A stretch of 64,000 nt of DNA, taken from the NCBI RefSeq assembly GCF_014236655.1, contig NZ_JACMYG010000002.1, positions 248,001 through 312,000 of the forward strand, given 5' to 3'. The notes beneath the pieces were generated by a model. That model worked only from the letters and a program-made list of their open reading frames with translations. It ran no database searches and had not been told where the DNA came from. The translations under genes and the position numbers were made by a program. Positions 56,513 to 64,000 of this stretch are shown here, piece by piece. The stretch comes from Pseudomonas kielensis (lineage in GTDB: Bacteria > Pseudomonadota > Gammaproteobacteria > Pseudomonadales > Pseudomonadaceae). The stretch's first letter is position 1, and each line of letters begins with the position of its first letter.

Positions 56513-58639
56513 ATGCGTCGTACTCTGGTTTCTATCTGTGTGCTCCAGGCGTTTTCCGTTCCCTCTTGGGCGGAGCAAGCTTCAACTGATAAAACCACTC
56601 TGGAGTTGCAGGCGACTGACATCGTCGGTACCTCGGATTACGAAACAGCCCAAGGCCCGGTGGAGGGCTATCGAGCAACCCGTTCCGCCAGCGCGACACG
56701 AACCGACACGGCGATTCATGAAACGCCGCAGTCCATCAGTGTGGTGACCAAGGATGTTGTAACGGACATTGAGGCCACTCGCCTCCAGGACGCGCTGGAC
56801 TATGCCGGCGGAGTAGGGCGGGCTAACAACTTCGGTGGCCAGGGGCTGACCACATTCACGGTGCGTGGATTTACGACTGGCGAGTTCTATCGCAATGGTT
56901 TTCCGATCAATCGTGGTTATCCAAACATGCCGGACGCGAACTCCATTGAGCGGCTGGAAGTGCTGCGCGGCCCGGCGACCACCCTCTATGGCCGGGGCGA
57001 TCCTGGTGGCACGTTCAACGTGGTGTCCAAGCAGCCGCTGGCTGAACGCAGCGTGACGCTGGGCAGCCAACTCGACGATCAGGGAATGCAGCGTGGCACT
57101 CTGGATGCCTCTGGCCCGCTCGACGAGGAAGGCCGCCTGGCTTATCGCTTGAACGTGGTGGGAGAGGGGGGTGACACCTTCCGCCGTCACGTCGAGACCG
57201 AACGTTACGGTGTGACGCCCGTTTTATCGTGGCAGGCCAACGACGACACCAAGGTGATCTTCGAAGGCGATTTCATGCGCAACAACCATCCACTGGATCG
57301 CGGTGTGACGCGCTATCCGAATCAGATCGGCACCGCGTCGCGTGACACGTTCTTTGGTGAAAAAGACGTCGGCAAATTGCACAACGACAACAACATGGCG
57401 CAGTTGCGTTTCGAGCACTTCCTCAGCGACAACTGGACATTGGGTGGTGGTTTTCAATGGCTCGATGGCACCTTGCAGGGCAATGCCGTTGAAGCCAATG
57501 GCGTAGCTGACGACGGACGCACGCTGGGTCGCAACTGGAACTATCGCAAGCTGGAGTGGACGGACAAGGACACCCAACTGAACCTCACCGGACATTTCTC
57601 CGCCGGCGGCTTCGATCACACCCTGCTGACCGGAGTCGAGTACGAGGATTACGACTATAAGTCCATTATCCAGCGCTCCAGCGGTGCGGTGAGTGCCTAC
57701 CCGATTGATATCTTCAACCCGGTATATGGCCAGCCTCGTCCGGCCCTGACCCGCACGCCGACCAATGATAAGGAAAACCTCAAGACCTACGCGGCCTTTA
57801 TCCAGGATCAGGTGGCATTGACTGAGCGCCTCAAAGTCTTGGCCGGCGCCCGTTTCGAGCGCTTCGAGCATGACTACGAAACCTTCGTGCCGGGTGGCAG
57901 GAGCTGGGAAGCGAGCGACAATGCGGTGACGCCACGTCTCGGCGTGCTCTATGACCTGACCGATACCGTGGCGGTGTATGCCAATACCGCGCGCTCTTTC
58001 AAACCCAATAGCGGAGCCAGCCGAGAGGGTGGTGGATTTGAGCCGGAAAAGGGCAAGTCCTATGAGATGGGAATCAAATGGGAAGCGCTGGATCGTCAGC
58101 TGAGTGTTGATGGGGCAATCTATCAGATTGAAAAACGCAATGTCCTGACCACCGACCCCGTGGACTCGACCTTCAGCGTGGCGGCTGGCGAAGTGCGCAG
58201 TCGTGGCTTTGATTTGAACGTGGCTGGCAATGTCACCCCTGAGTGGCGGGTGATTGGCGGTTATGCCTATGTCGATGCCGAGGTCACCAAGGACAATGTG
58301 ATCCCGTCGGGCACCCGCCTGATGAACATTCCGAAGAACAGCTTCAGCCTGCTCAACGTCTACGAGTTCCAGAATGGCGGGCTAAGAGGGCTGGGGCTTG
58401 GCACAGGGTTCAAGTACGTCGATGAGCGCGCAGGGCAGACGGCGAATACGGCGTTTTCGATGGGCAGTTACGCCGTCGTCGATCTGCTCGGTTTCTACAA
58501 AATCAATGACAACGTCAGGATGAATCTAGATGTGAAGAATGTGTTTGACCGGGACTATGAGGAAGGCGCCTTCGGCAATGTCTACGCTTACCCTGGTGAA
58601 CCGAGAACCGTTCAGGTCGGTTTTTCTTACACCCTGTAG
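56513..58639 (+). CDS. TonB-dependent siderophore receptor (ferrichrome/ferrioxamine-type)
   Basis: 708 residues from ATG 56513 (AAGG upstream). A signal peptide (...FSVPSWAEQ) is followed by a TonB-box region (TLELQATDIVGTS), a plug (TPQSISVVTKDVVTDIEATRL, RGPATTLYGRGDPGG) and a 22-strand barrel ending FSYTL. It lacks the FecA/FpvA N-terminal signalling domain, so it does not drive a sigma/anti-sigma relay. It imports an Fe3+-siderophore using TonB energy. A strong terminator follows. The specific siderophore cannot be told. Confidence 0.92.
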   Translation: MRRTLVSICVLQAFSVPSWAEQASTDKTTLELQATDIVGTSDYETAQGPVEGYRATRSASATRTDTAIHETPQSISVVTKDVVTDIEATRLQDALDYAGGVGRANNFGGQGLTTFTVRGFTTGEFYRNGFPINRGYPNMPDANSIERLEVLRGPATTLYGRGDPGGTFNVVSKQPLAERSVTLGSQLDDQGMQRGTLDASGPLDEEGRLAYRLNVVGEGGDTFRRHVETERYGVTPVLSWQANDDTKVIFEGDFMRNNHPLDRGVTRYPNQIGTASRDTFFGEKDVGKLHNDNNMAQLRFEHFLSDNWTLGGGFQWLDGTLQGNAVEANGVADDGRTLGRNWNYRKLEWTDKDTQLNLTGHFSAGGFDHTLLTGVEYEDYDYKSIIQRSSGAVSAYPIDIFNPVYGQPRPALTRTPTNDKENLKTYAAFIQDQVALTERLKVLAGARFERFEHDYETFVPGGRSWEASDNAVTPRLGVLYDLTDTVAVYANTARSFKPNSGASREGGGFEPEKGKSYEMGIKWEALDRQLSVDGAIYQIEKRNVLTTDPVDSTFSVAAGEVRSRGFDLNVAGNVTPEWRVIGGYAYVDAEVTKDNVIPSGTRLMNIPKNSFSLLNVYEFQNGGLRGLGLGTGFKYVDERAGQTANTAFSMGSYAVVDLLGFYKINDNVRMNLDVKNVFDRDYEEGAFGNVYAYPGEPRTVQVGFSYTL

Positions 58640-58663
58640 GCAATCCGGTGAATTGAGTTTGAA

Positions 58664-58692
58664 CGTAAAAGGCCCTTCCTGGGCCTTTTACG
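58664..58692 (+). terminator. Rho-independent terminator of TonB receptor gene
   Basis: A perfect 12-bp stem CGTAAAAGGCCC/GGGCCTTTTACG with a 5-base loop TTCCT, 25 bp after the receptor stop. The stem's 3' side contains the T-run. The near-perfect symmetry means it would also act on the opposite strand. Confidence 0.85.
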
Positions 58693-58759
58693 TGGGGTGT
58701 GTGATGAGGTGCGTGGACCTAGGCGTCTCCTCAAACAAGATCCAGATCTTGGAGTGAGG

Positions 58760-58873
58760 TCATTTCTCCCACTGTTCCAGCAGTATCGAGACGAATTTTT
58801 CCGCTGCCGGAGACAGTGAGGCGCCTCTTCGGTAAACCAGTCCCAACGATCGGTTAACGATGGGCTCTATCAA
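58760..58873 (-). pseudogene. C-terminal remnant of a LysR regulator
   Basis: The minus frame ending at TGA 58760-58762 reads IVNRSLGLVYRRGASLSPAA, then EKFVSILLEQWEK. This is the standard LysR effector-domain end (GLVYRRG.SLSPAA..FV..L). The frame runs back only about 37 codons to a stop at about 58874. No start or HTH is present, so about 260 residues are missing. Confidence 0.8.
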
Positions 58874-58961
58874 AGGGACGCTCTACGTTTACCGCTCTGA
58901 CTATTCCCGTGGACGTGACAGCAACCGGATCTACTTTACCTACGACATCGCTCTCTGGTGA
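58866..58961 (+). pseudogene. C-terminal remnant, possibly of a porin-like protein
   Basis: The plus frame reads SIKGTLYVYRSDYSRGRDSN, then RIYFTYDIALW and a stop at 58959-58961. Alternating residues and a terminal aromatic suggest the last strands of an outer-membrane barrel, but I cannot name the family. It starts within a few bases of where the LysR remnant ends, and both genes point away from this junction. Confidence 0.4.
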
Positions 58962-59008
58962 TCCCCCTATCGCGGCCTCGCTTGTGTTTTTTGCAGCCTC
59001 CAGGCGCG

Positions 59009-59710
59009 CTAGACCACCGCCCCGAACAACGATCCCACCAGCGCGGTGATGCCCATCGCCAACACCCCCCACACCGACACGCGCCACGCGCCGGTCACTA
59101 CGCTGGCGCCCCCGGCCCTGGCCGCCACGGCCCCCAGGCTGCCGAGAAACACCAGTGACATGCCGCACAACCACGGCACCACGCTGTTCGCTGGCGCGAT
59201 AAAAATCACCGCCAGCGGCAACGCGGCACCGACAACAAAACTGGCGGCGGAGGCGAGGGCGGCTTGCAGTGGTTTGGCGGTGAGGGTCGCGCTGATGCCC
59301 AGTTCGTCCCGGGCGTGTGAGCCGAGGGCGTCATGGGCCATCAATTGGTGGGCCACTTGATGCGCCAGTTCCGGCGATACACCGCGATGCATGTAAATGT
59401 TCGCCAGTTCGATGTGTTCGGCTTTTGAGTCGTTGGCCAGTTCGGCCCGTTCGCGCGACAGATCGGCCCGTTCGGTGTCCGCCTGAGAGTGCACGGACAC
59501 GTATTCCCCGGCCGCCATCGACATCGCACCCGCCACCAGTCCGGCCATCCCGGTGACCAGCAGCGTGGTGTGACTGGCGTTGGCGGCGGCGACGCCGATC
59601 AACAGGCTGGCGGTGGACACGATCCCGTCGTTGGCCCCCAGGACGGCCGCGCGCAGCCAGCCAATACGCTCACTGCGGTGTAACTCGGTGTGCCGGTGCA
59701 TGAATTTCAT
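59009..59710 (-). CDS. VIT1/CCC1 transporter family protein
   Basis: 233 residues with five membrane segments. VIT1 motifs are RIGWLRAAVLGANDGIVSTA at the N-terminus, GAMSMAAGEYVSVHSQ with the metal-binding Met/Glu helix, and a cytosolic three-helix Glu-rich loop (ADLSRERAELAND). Family members move Fe2+ or Mn2+. It lies 3 bp after ApbE on the same strand, so it probably belongs to the iron/flavin redox operon. Confidence 0.9.
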   Translation of the reverse strand: MKFMHRHTELHRSERIGWLRAAVLGANDGIVSTASLLIGVAAANASHTTLLVTGMAGLVAGAMSMAAGEYVSVHSQADTERADLSRERAELANDSKAEHIELANIYMHRGVSPELAHQVAHQLMAHDALGSHARDELGISATLTAKPLQAALASAASFVVGAALPLAVIFIAPANSVVPWLCGMSLVFLGSLGAVAARAGGASVVTGAWRVSVWGVLAMGITALVGSLFGAVV

Positions 59711-59713
59711 GGT

Positions 59714-60718
59714 TTAGCGGGACTCACTGTCATTGGGCGGATCAAACGCACGGGTATCAATGTGCGCCTGCAACTGGCCGCCGACTATAGAAATCTCCTT
59801 GAACTGTTGACCGTCGTGCAGCACGAACAGCGCGTCCATCCCGCGTTCCTGAGCCAAACGTGGGCCTTCGATGTCCCCCAGCACCAGCAGCGCCGTGGCC
59901 CAGGCGTCGGCGAGCATGCACGAGGCCGCCACCACGGTGACCGCCGCCAGTGAGTTGCGCAGTGGGGCGCCGGTGACCGGGTTCATGGTGTGGGCGTAGG
60001 TTTGCCCATTCACCTCGACCCACTGTCGATAGTCGCCCGACGTCGCGATGGCGGCATCGCTGAGTTCCATCACGCCCATGACTTCACGCGTGCCCCGGCA
60101 GGGCTTTTCAAGGGCCACGACCCAGGGTTGCGCATCAGGCTTGAGGCCGCGGGCGCGCATTTCGCCGTCGATGCCCACCAGGTAGCGCGTGATGCCAAAA
60201 CCTTCGAGGCAGCGGGCCAGTTCGTCGACCCCGAAGCCCTTGGCAATGCCATTCAAGTCAAGGTGCAGCGGCACACGTTTGCGCACCTGATTGCGCTGCG
60301 GATCCACCGTCAGCGCTGCGCAGACGGGTAGTCGGGGGCGCGCTGGCGTTGCGGTGAGCGCCTGTTCACTGACTGGCCGTTCGCCGGAACCGAACCCCCA
60401 GGCCTCCACCAGATCACCGACGGCGATGTCGAAAGCGCCGTTGGATTGCTGACTGACCCGCAGCGCGGCAGCCAGCACCGTGGCCAGTTCCTTGGGCACC
60501 GGCAGCCACTCTCGTTCAGCGGCGGCATTGAGGCGGTTGAGGTCGGAGTCGGCTTTCCACGTGGACATTTGCTGGTCCACCCGGCCCACGGCCTGGGCCA
60601 GGCGGCTACCGATTTCATCGGTGTCGACACCCGTATCGGCATAGAACAGTGCGGTGTAGCGGCTGCCCATGGTCTCGCCGTTCAGGCTGTAGCGTTGCCC
60701 ATCAGTAGACATCTTCAC
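59714..60718 (-). CDS. apbE: FAD:protein FMN transferase ApbE
   Basis: 334 residues (ATG 60718; a second ATG at 60712). ApbE features are SLNGETMGSRYTALFY, DLNGIAKGFGVDEL, an HTMNPVTGAPLRNS metal/FAD motif and SGDYRQ. It attaches FMN to a Ser/Thr on target proteins. Unlike E. coli ApbE there is no signal peptide or lipobox, so action in the cytosol is implied. It overlaps the PepSY-flavodoxin gene by 17 bp. The likely target is the DUF2271 protein two genes upstream. Confidence 0.92.
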   Translation of the reverse strand: MKMSTDGQRYSLNGETMGSRYTALFYADTGVDTDEIGSRLAQAVGRVDQQMSTWKADSDLNRLNAAAEREWLPVPKELATVLAAALRVSQQSNGAFDIAVGDLVEAWGFGSGERPVSEQALTATPARPRLPVCAALTVDPQRNQVRKRVPLHLDLNGIAKGFGVDELARCLEGFGITRYLVGIDGEMRARGLKPDAQPWVVALEKPCRGTREVMGVMELSDAAIATSGDYRQWVEVNGQTYAHTMNPVTGAPLRNSLAAVTVVAASCMLADAWATALLVLGDIEGPRLAQERGMDALFVLHDGQQFKEISIVGGQLQAHIDTRAFDPPNDSESR

Positions 60719-62882
60719 GGTAGCGTCCTTGTGCCTTGAGAGTCAGTACACTCAGGTTGAGCGGCGCCAACACTTCATCCAGGGCCAGCATCACGCCTTT
60801 GGCCATTTCGCGACTGCCGCACACCAACACCTGAGCCCCTTTTTCAATCAACCGGCGCAAGGCCAGGGCATCGCCGATCAATCGGTCCTGCACGTAACTG
60901 CGGTCCTGAACCTGCGAGAACGCGGCGCGTAGCGCGGTCAGACGTCGGTCGGCCAGGTAACGGTTGAGCTCCGGTTCGTAGAGGAAATCCGACGCCGGGT
61001 TGCGTCCGCCCCAGTACAAATGCATCGGGTGCCGGGCCTTGTTGTTACGAATAAAACCGGCCAAGGGGCCAATCCCGGTGCCGGCACCGATCAGGATCAC
61101 CGGGTGCGCGCCCGAGGCTGGACGAAATTGTGGGTTGGGCTGAATGAACGCTTCGATCGACTCGCCAATCGCCAGGCCATGCAGGAACGCCGAACACAGG
61201 CCACCTTCGTGTTTACGGACGCAGATTTCCAGCACGCCGTCGTCGGAACCGCTGGCCAGTGAGTAGAAGCGTGGTACGGGGCTACCCGGCGGTAGAATCC
61301 CGACCAGGTCCCCCGCCTGGAAGGCGGGTAATTCACCCGGCGCCTTGAAGCGCAGAATGTGGGTCGGCGCATTCACCTGCTCGCCGTAGACCCTGCATTC
61401 GTGCAATACCAGTTGATGCGTACGCGGCTGTTGCGGGGTGTGGACCAGGGTCAGATCATCTCCCAGCGCATCGCCTAACGCGTGCCCCCATCGTGCGAAC
61501 TCTTGAGGGGACTGGCGATTGATTGTCTCCAGCCCCACTAATGCTGTGCCACCGGCCTGCACCAACGCATCGTGCACTTGATGGGCGTACTGACAGAATT
61601 TCGGAAACTGTCGATCCCCAAACCCCAGCACCGCAAACGGTAGGCCTGGCGTGAGGCCCACCCGGGTCAGCCGTGCCAGGAATTGCGACGCCGAGGCGGG
61701 GGCATCGCCGTCGCCATGGGTCGCGGTAAGAATGAACAGCCGTTGGGCGCTGCGGTAATCGCCTGTCCATTGATTCATCGCCGCGCTGTGCACCCGATGC
61801 CCGGCCCGGTGCAGGGCATCGTGCAGGGTGTTGGCAAAGCCCCAGGTGCTGTTGTTTTCACTGCCCACCACAATCACGCTGTCGGCGCAGTGAGCGGGGC
61901 TGTTGTGGCGGATGTTCGGGCCGGCCTTGCGGCGGCGCCACCAGAGCAGCATGCCGGTCACACTCATCAACGGTACGCACAGGGCGCACAGACCGAGCAG
62001 CAGGCCCAGCCACCAAAGGCCTTCACCGGTGTGCAACCGGTAGATCAGTTGGTAAACGTTGTGCATCGAGTCATGGGCTTGCCAGGACAACAGGGTGCCG
62101 CTGACCGGGTCCACGTAGCCGTCGCCCTGGGCCGTGCGCAAGGAAAACACGTCCTGCGGATTGCCGGGGCTTGGGTAGACCAGTTCGTGCAGGTCATTCA
62201 GGTCGATGGCCTGCAAGGCTTGCAGGTTCGCCACCGGCAACGCCTCGCCGGTGCTGATGTGATTGGGGAAGGGGGGCTCGTTCTGACTGCCGTCGGCGAT
62301 CAAACCGAAGGTGGTGGCAGACATGTAGAGGCCACTGAGGGCTGACAACAACAGCCCCAGCAAGGCCAGGCGCCCGACTTCAGCATGCCAGCGCTGGCTT
62401 AACGTACCCCGCAGTGGTCGCAGTAGATTGCGCCAGCCGCCCAGGCGTCGGGCCAGCAGCAAGGCGCCGGACACCGAAAGGATCAACATGAACAGGGCGC
62501 CGGCGCCCGACACACCGTGGCCCGGCGTGCCCATGAACAGCGAGCGGTGCAGGTCTTTGATCCAGCGTGTGAAGGCCGACGGTGCATAGGGCGCAAGGCC
62601 CTGGCCGGTCAGTGGATCGACCATATCGGCCCCGGACTGACCGCCCTGGCTGTAGTAGACGATGACCGTTCCCGACGCGGTGCGCTGGATTTGCTCGGCG
62701 CCCCGATAGTGGTTGGCAATGCGCCCGGCCAATTGACCCACATTCAGTTGGCCGGCAGCAACAGGGGGGCTGTGCAGGCGTTCCAACGCTGGATCCACGG
62801 ACAATATCGCGCCGCTGATGGCCAATATCATGACCAACAGGGCGGCAATCAGGCCGGGCAAGGAATGCAACTGACGAAGCAT
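60702..62882 (-). CDS. PepSY-TM / flavodoxin / ferredoxin-NADP-reductase fusion
   Basis: 726 residues. The N-terminal PepSY-associated membrane module (about 1-320) has helices near 10-30, 125-147, 170-192 and 285-315. A flavodoxin domain (about 335-475; FMN loop ATHGDGDAPASA) follows. The C-terminal FAD/NADPH reductase (about 485-726) has FAD motif RFYSLAS (538-544) and NADPH motif GAGTGIGPL (599-607). The layout would carry electrons from cytosolic NADPH across the inner membrane, fitting ferric-siderophore or metal reduction in the periplasm. It is often annotated sulfite reductase flavoprotein, which is misleading. Confidence 0.9.
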   Translation of the reverse strand: MLRQLHSLPGLIAALLVMILAISGAILSVDPALERLHSPPVAAGQLNVGQLAGRIANHYRGAEQIQRTASGTVIVYYSQGGQSGADMVDPLTGQGLAPYAPSAFTRWIKDLHRSLFMGTPGHGVSGAGALFMLILSVSGALLLARRLGGWRNLLRPLRGTLSQRWHAEVGRLALLGLLLSALSGLYMSATTFGLIADGSQNEPPFPNHISTGEALPVANLQALQAIDLNDLHELVYPSPGNPQDVFSLRTAQGDGYVDPVSGTLLSWQAHDSMHNVYQLIYRLHTGEGLWWLGLLLGLCALCVPLMSVTGMLLWWRRRKAGPNIRHNSPAHCADSVIVVGSENNSTWGFANTLHDALHRAGHRVHSAAMNQWTGDYRSAQRLFILTATHGDGDAPASASQFLARLTRVGLTPGLPFAVLGFGDRQFPKFCQYAHQVHDALVQAGGTALVGLETINRQSPQEFARWGHALGDALGDDLTLVHTPQQPRTHQLVLHECRVYGEQVNAPTHILRFKAPGELPAFQAGDLVGILPPGSPVPRFYSLASGSDDGVLEICVRKHEGGLCSAFLHGLAIGESIEAFIQPNPQFRPASGAHPVILIGAGTGIGPLAGFIRNNKARHPMHLYWGGRNPASDFLYEPELNRYLADRRLTALRAAFSQVQDRSYVQDRLIGDALALRRLIEKGAQVLVCGSREMAKGVMLALDEVLAPLNLSVLTLKAQGRYREDVY

Positions 62883-62907
62883 GTTCAGCCTCCAGTACGT
62901 GCAGGTG

Positions 62908-63378
62908 CTACAGATCGTAAGTAAAGGAATCGACGTAGGTGTTGCCCGGCGCGGGGACGCTCGAACCCTTGGAGGTCAGGGGGACGCTGATGTCGGCTCG
63001 GGCTTCACGCTTGTCCTCCACGGCGCTGTCGATGCGGATCTGGTAGCCGGCATCAATCAAGGTGTCCGCCAACTCAACGCTGACTTTGAGGGTCTGCCCA
63101 CTGCCGACACTGGCGCCACTGACCCCGTCATACTCGCTCGGGCGCATACCGCTGCCCCGGGCCCAATCGGTCAGGTGCCGGTAGTACTTGGCCTTTTTGC
63201 CAGCCACCCAAAGCGTCTTCTGGTATTGGCCATTGGCGTCGGTGAGATAGATCGCCAGGTATGCATCGTTTCCGCTGTAGTTCTTCAGTTGCGTGGTCAG
63301 GGTCACTTCACGGGCCTGGGCCAGCCCCGGGAGGGCAATGGCACCGACCAGGCAGGTTGCAGCGATGATCTTTTTCAT
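62908..63378 (-). CDS. Periplasmic DUF2271 protein, candidate flavoprotein
   Basis: 156 residues from ATG 63378. Signal peptide MKKIIAATCLVGAIALPGLA plus QA, then a beta-rich DUF2271 domain. Residues 84-90 read DGVSGAS, close to the D-x-x-(S/T)-G-A-(T/S) site to which ApbE attaches FMN in NqrC/RnfG proteins; S90 would be the attachment residue. ApbE is encoded in the same operon. DUF2271, PepSY and ApbE genes are recurrent neighbours in my recollection. It lies 25 bp before the PepSY-flavodoxin gene. Confidence 0.85.
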   Translation of the reverse strand: MKKIIAATCLVGAIALPGLAQAREVTLTTQLKNYSGNDAYLAIYLTDANGQYQKTLWVAGKKAKYYRHLTDWARGSGMRPSEYDGVSGASVGSGQTLKVSVELADTLIDAGYQIRIDSAVEDKREARADISVPLTSKGSSVPAPGNTYVDSFTYDL

Positions 63379-63450
63379 GAGGAAGTCCTGTTTGTACGAT
63401 AGGGCGGGAGCCTGAACCTGCTTGCTGACAGCAACCTGAACGGCCATGAA

Positions 63451-63774
63451 TCATTCGTGAGCCGGCTGGGCGAGGTAGTCCCCGGCGTCGCCGTCGTCAC
63501 CGAAATTGATCTGCAACGAGCGCAAGCGTAGGGAGGCGGGGGCGTAGCGGGCTTCGATGGCGTTGCCCTTGCGGTCGGTTCCTTTGAGTTTGTAGCAACC
63601 GTCGTCGACCTTGATGCGCTGCACGCTCCAGCCCCATTGCTGTTCCACGTTCTGGCGCAGGGTTTCGCGCGGTTGCCAGTCGCTGACGGGCTCGCTGCAG
63701 TCGTCATCGGCCAGGGCACAAGCGCTGAGCAGCACGCTCAACAGGGCGGTACTGGCAATAAAAGCTGATTTCAT
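63451..63774 (-). CDS. PepSY domain periplasmic protein
   Basis: 107 residues from ATG 63774. A signal peptide (...LLSACALAD) precedes one PepSY domain (LRQNVEQQWGWSVQRIKVDD, CYKLKGTDRKGNAIEARY) with two or three cysteines. LLSACA could be a lipobox (L-S-A-C), which would make it a lipoprotein. First gene of the iron/flavin operon, 131 bp from the divergent response regulator. PepSY proteins next to two-component regulators are a common Pseudomonas arrangement. Confidence 0.85.
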   Translation of the reverse strand: MKSAFIASTALLSVLLSACALADDDCSEPVSDWQPRETLRQNVEQQWGWSVQRIKVDDGCYKLKGTDRKGNAIEARYAPASLRLRSLQINFGDDGDAGDYLAQPAHE

Positions 63775-63905
63775 GATCTGTCTCCTGTCGGGCCGGCGTG
63801 AGTGGCATACCCTAAGGTGCATTCCTGACAACCAGCTGAATCTTCAGATTCACGTCAGGCAAGGCGATTAAGGTGCTGCATGACAACGATCACAGGGGAT
63901 GCAAG

Positions 63906-64000
63906 ATGCGGGTTTTATTGGTCGAGGACGCACCGGGGCTAGGAGAGGCGGTACGCGAGCAGATTGCCGATGACGGTCACGCCGTGGATTGGGTGCAACG
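63906..64000 (+). CDS. OmpR-type response regulator (5' part only, cut by window edge)
   Basis: Starts at ATG 63906 with AGGGG upstream. The visible 31 residues MRVLLVEDAPGLGEAVREQI, then ADDGHAVDWVQ, are the first strand and helix of a receiver domain with the acidic pocket residues E7-D8. The phosphorylated Asp and DNA-binding domain lie beyond the window. Divergent from the PepSY gene, it probably regulates the operon, with a kinase expected downstream. Confidence 0.88.
   Translation, partial: MRVLLVEDAPGLGEAVREQIADDGHAVDWVQ

Noticed and set aside
60702..62882. Annotation as assimilatory sulfite reductase flavoprotein (CysJ)
   Set aside because: The N-terminal PepSY membrane module and ApbE/DUF2271/VIT1 neighbours do not fit sulfite reduction; only the C-terminal half is CysJ-like.

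Overview
The window looks like about 64 kb of chromosome from a fluorescent Pseudomonas (P. fluorescens species complex). The basis is high-GC coding throughout, Pseudomonas-type REP palindromes at 20-86, 21729-21818 and 26739-26828, an Arn lipid A operon beside an Ais/PmrG-like phosphatase, and many ABC/TonB catabolic and iron genes. I saw no rRNA, tRNA, CRISPR array, prophage or complete insertion sequence.

Layout. 0-5 kb: an acyl-CoA dehydrogenase and a 3-hydroxyisobutyryl-CoA hydrolase-type enzyme (valine-type catabolism), a divergent Lrp regulator, an HPP membrane protein and a GNAT acetyltransferase. 4.8-12.6 kb: the operon arnC-arnA-arnD-arnT-arnE-arnF-ugd for L-Ara4N modification of lipid A, whose first gene arnB survives only as a C-terminal stub. 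A tyrosine recombinase and then an Ais/PmrG-like phosphatase lie just upstream. 15-18.3 kb: DUF1428, a small protein, an LprI/MliC-type lysozyme-inhibitor-like protein, and a winged-helix regulator with a beta-propeller protein. 18.3-21.3 kb: four genes joined by ATGA overlaps (acyl-CoA-dehydrogenase-like, PIG-L deacetylase, methyltransferase, glycosyltransferase) with no pathway I recognise. 22-26.7 kb: flavin monooxygenase, RidA, DUF1028, M20 deacylase and a binding protein without a permease. 28.4-31.5 kb: a BtuFCD-type importer under a cobalamin riboswitch.

31.6-41 kb: a FadL-type channel, two DUF1254 proteins, a periplasmic arylsulfatase, an MBL-fold hydrolase and an SDR, facing an AraC regulator. 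The shared intergenic region holds two copies of a 28-bp tandem site that I propose is the AraC operator. 41-45.7 kb: a LysR regulator facing a non-heme iron oxygenase, an orphan quaternary-amine binding protein, glutathione-dependent formaldehyde dehydrogenase and a VOC protein. This reads as a possible new oxidative demethylation route for a methylated amine. 45.8-55.5 kb: a sucrose-type cluster (LacI regulator, GH32 invertase, ABC importer, ScrY-like porin, fructokinase) with a palindromic LacI operator.

55.6-64 kb: an orphan thymidylate-kinase-like protein, a TonB-dependent siderophore receptor, a scar of two truncated genes, and an iron/flavin redox operon. That operon holds PepSY, DUF2271, a PepSY-flavodoxin-reductase fusion, ApbE and a VIT1/CCC1 transporter, beside a response regulator cut by the window edge. 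The DUF2271 protein carries a DGVSGAS sequence resembling an ApbE flavinylation site. All product names rest on motifs and family knowledge recalled from memory; no searches were run.
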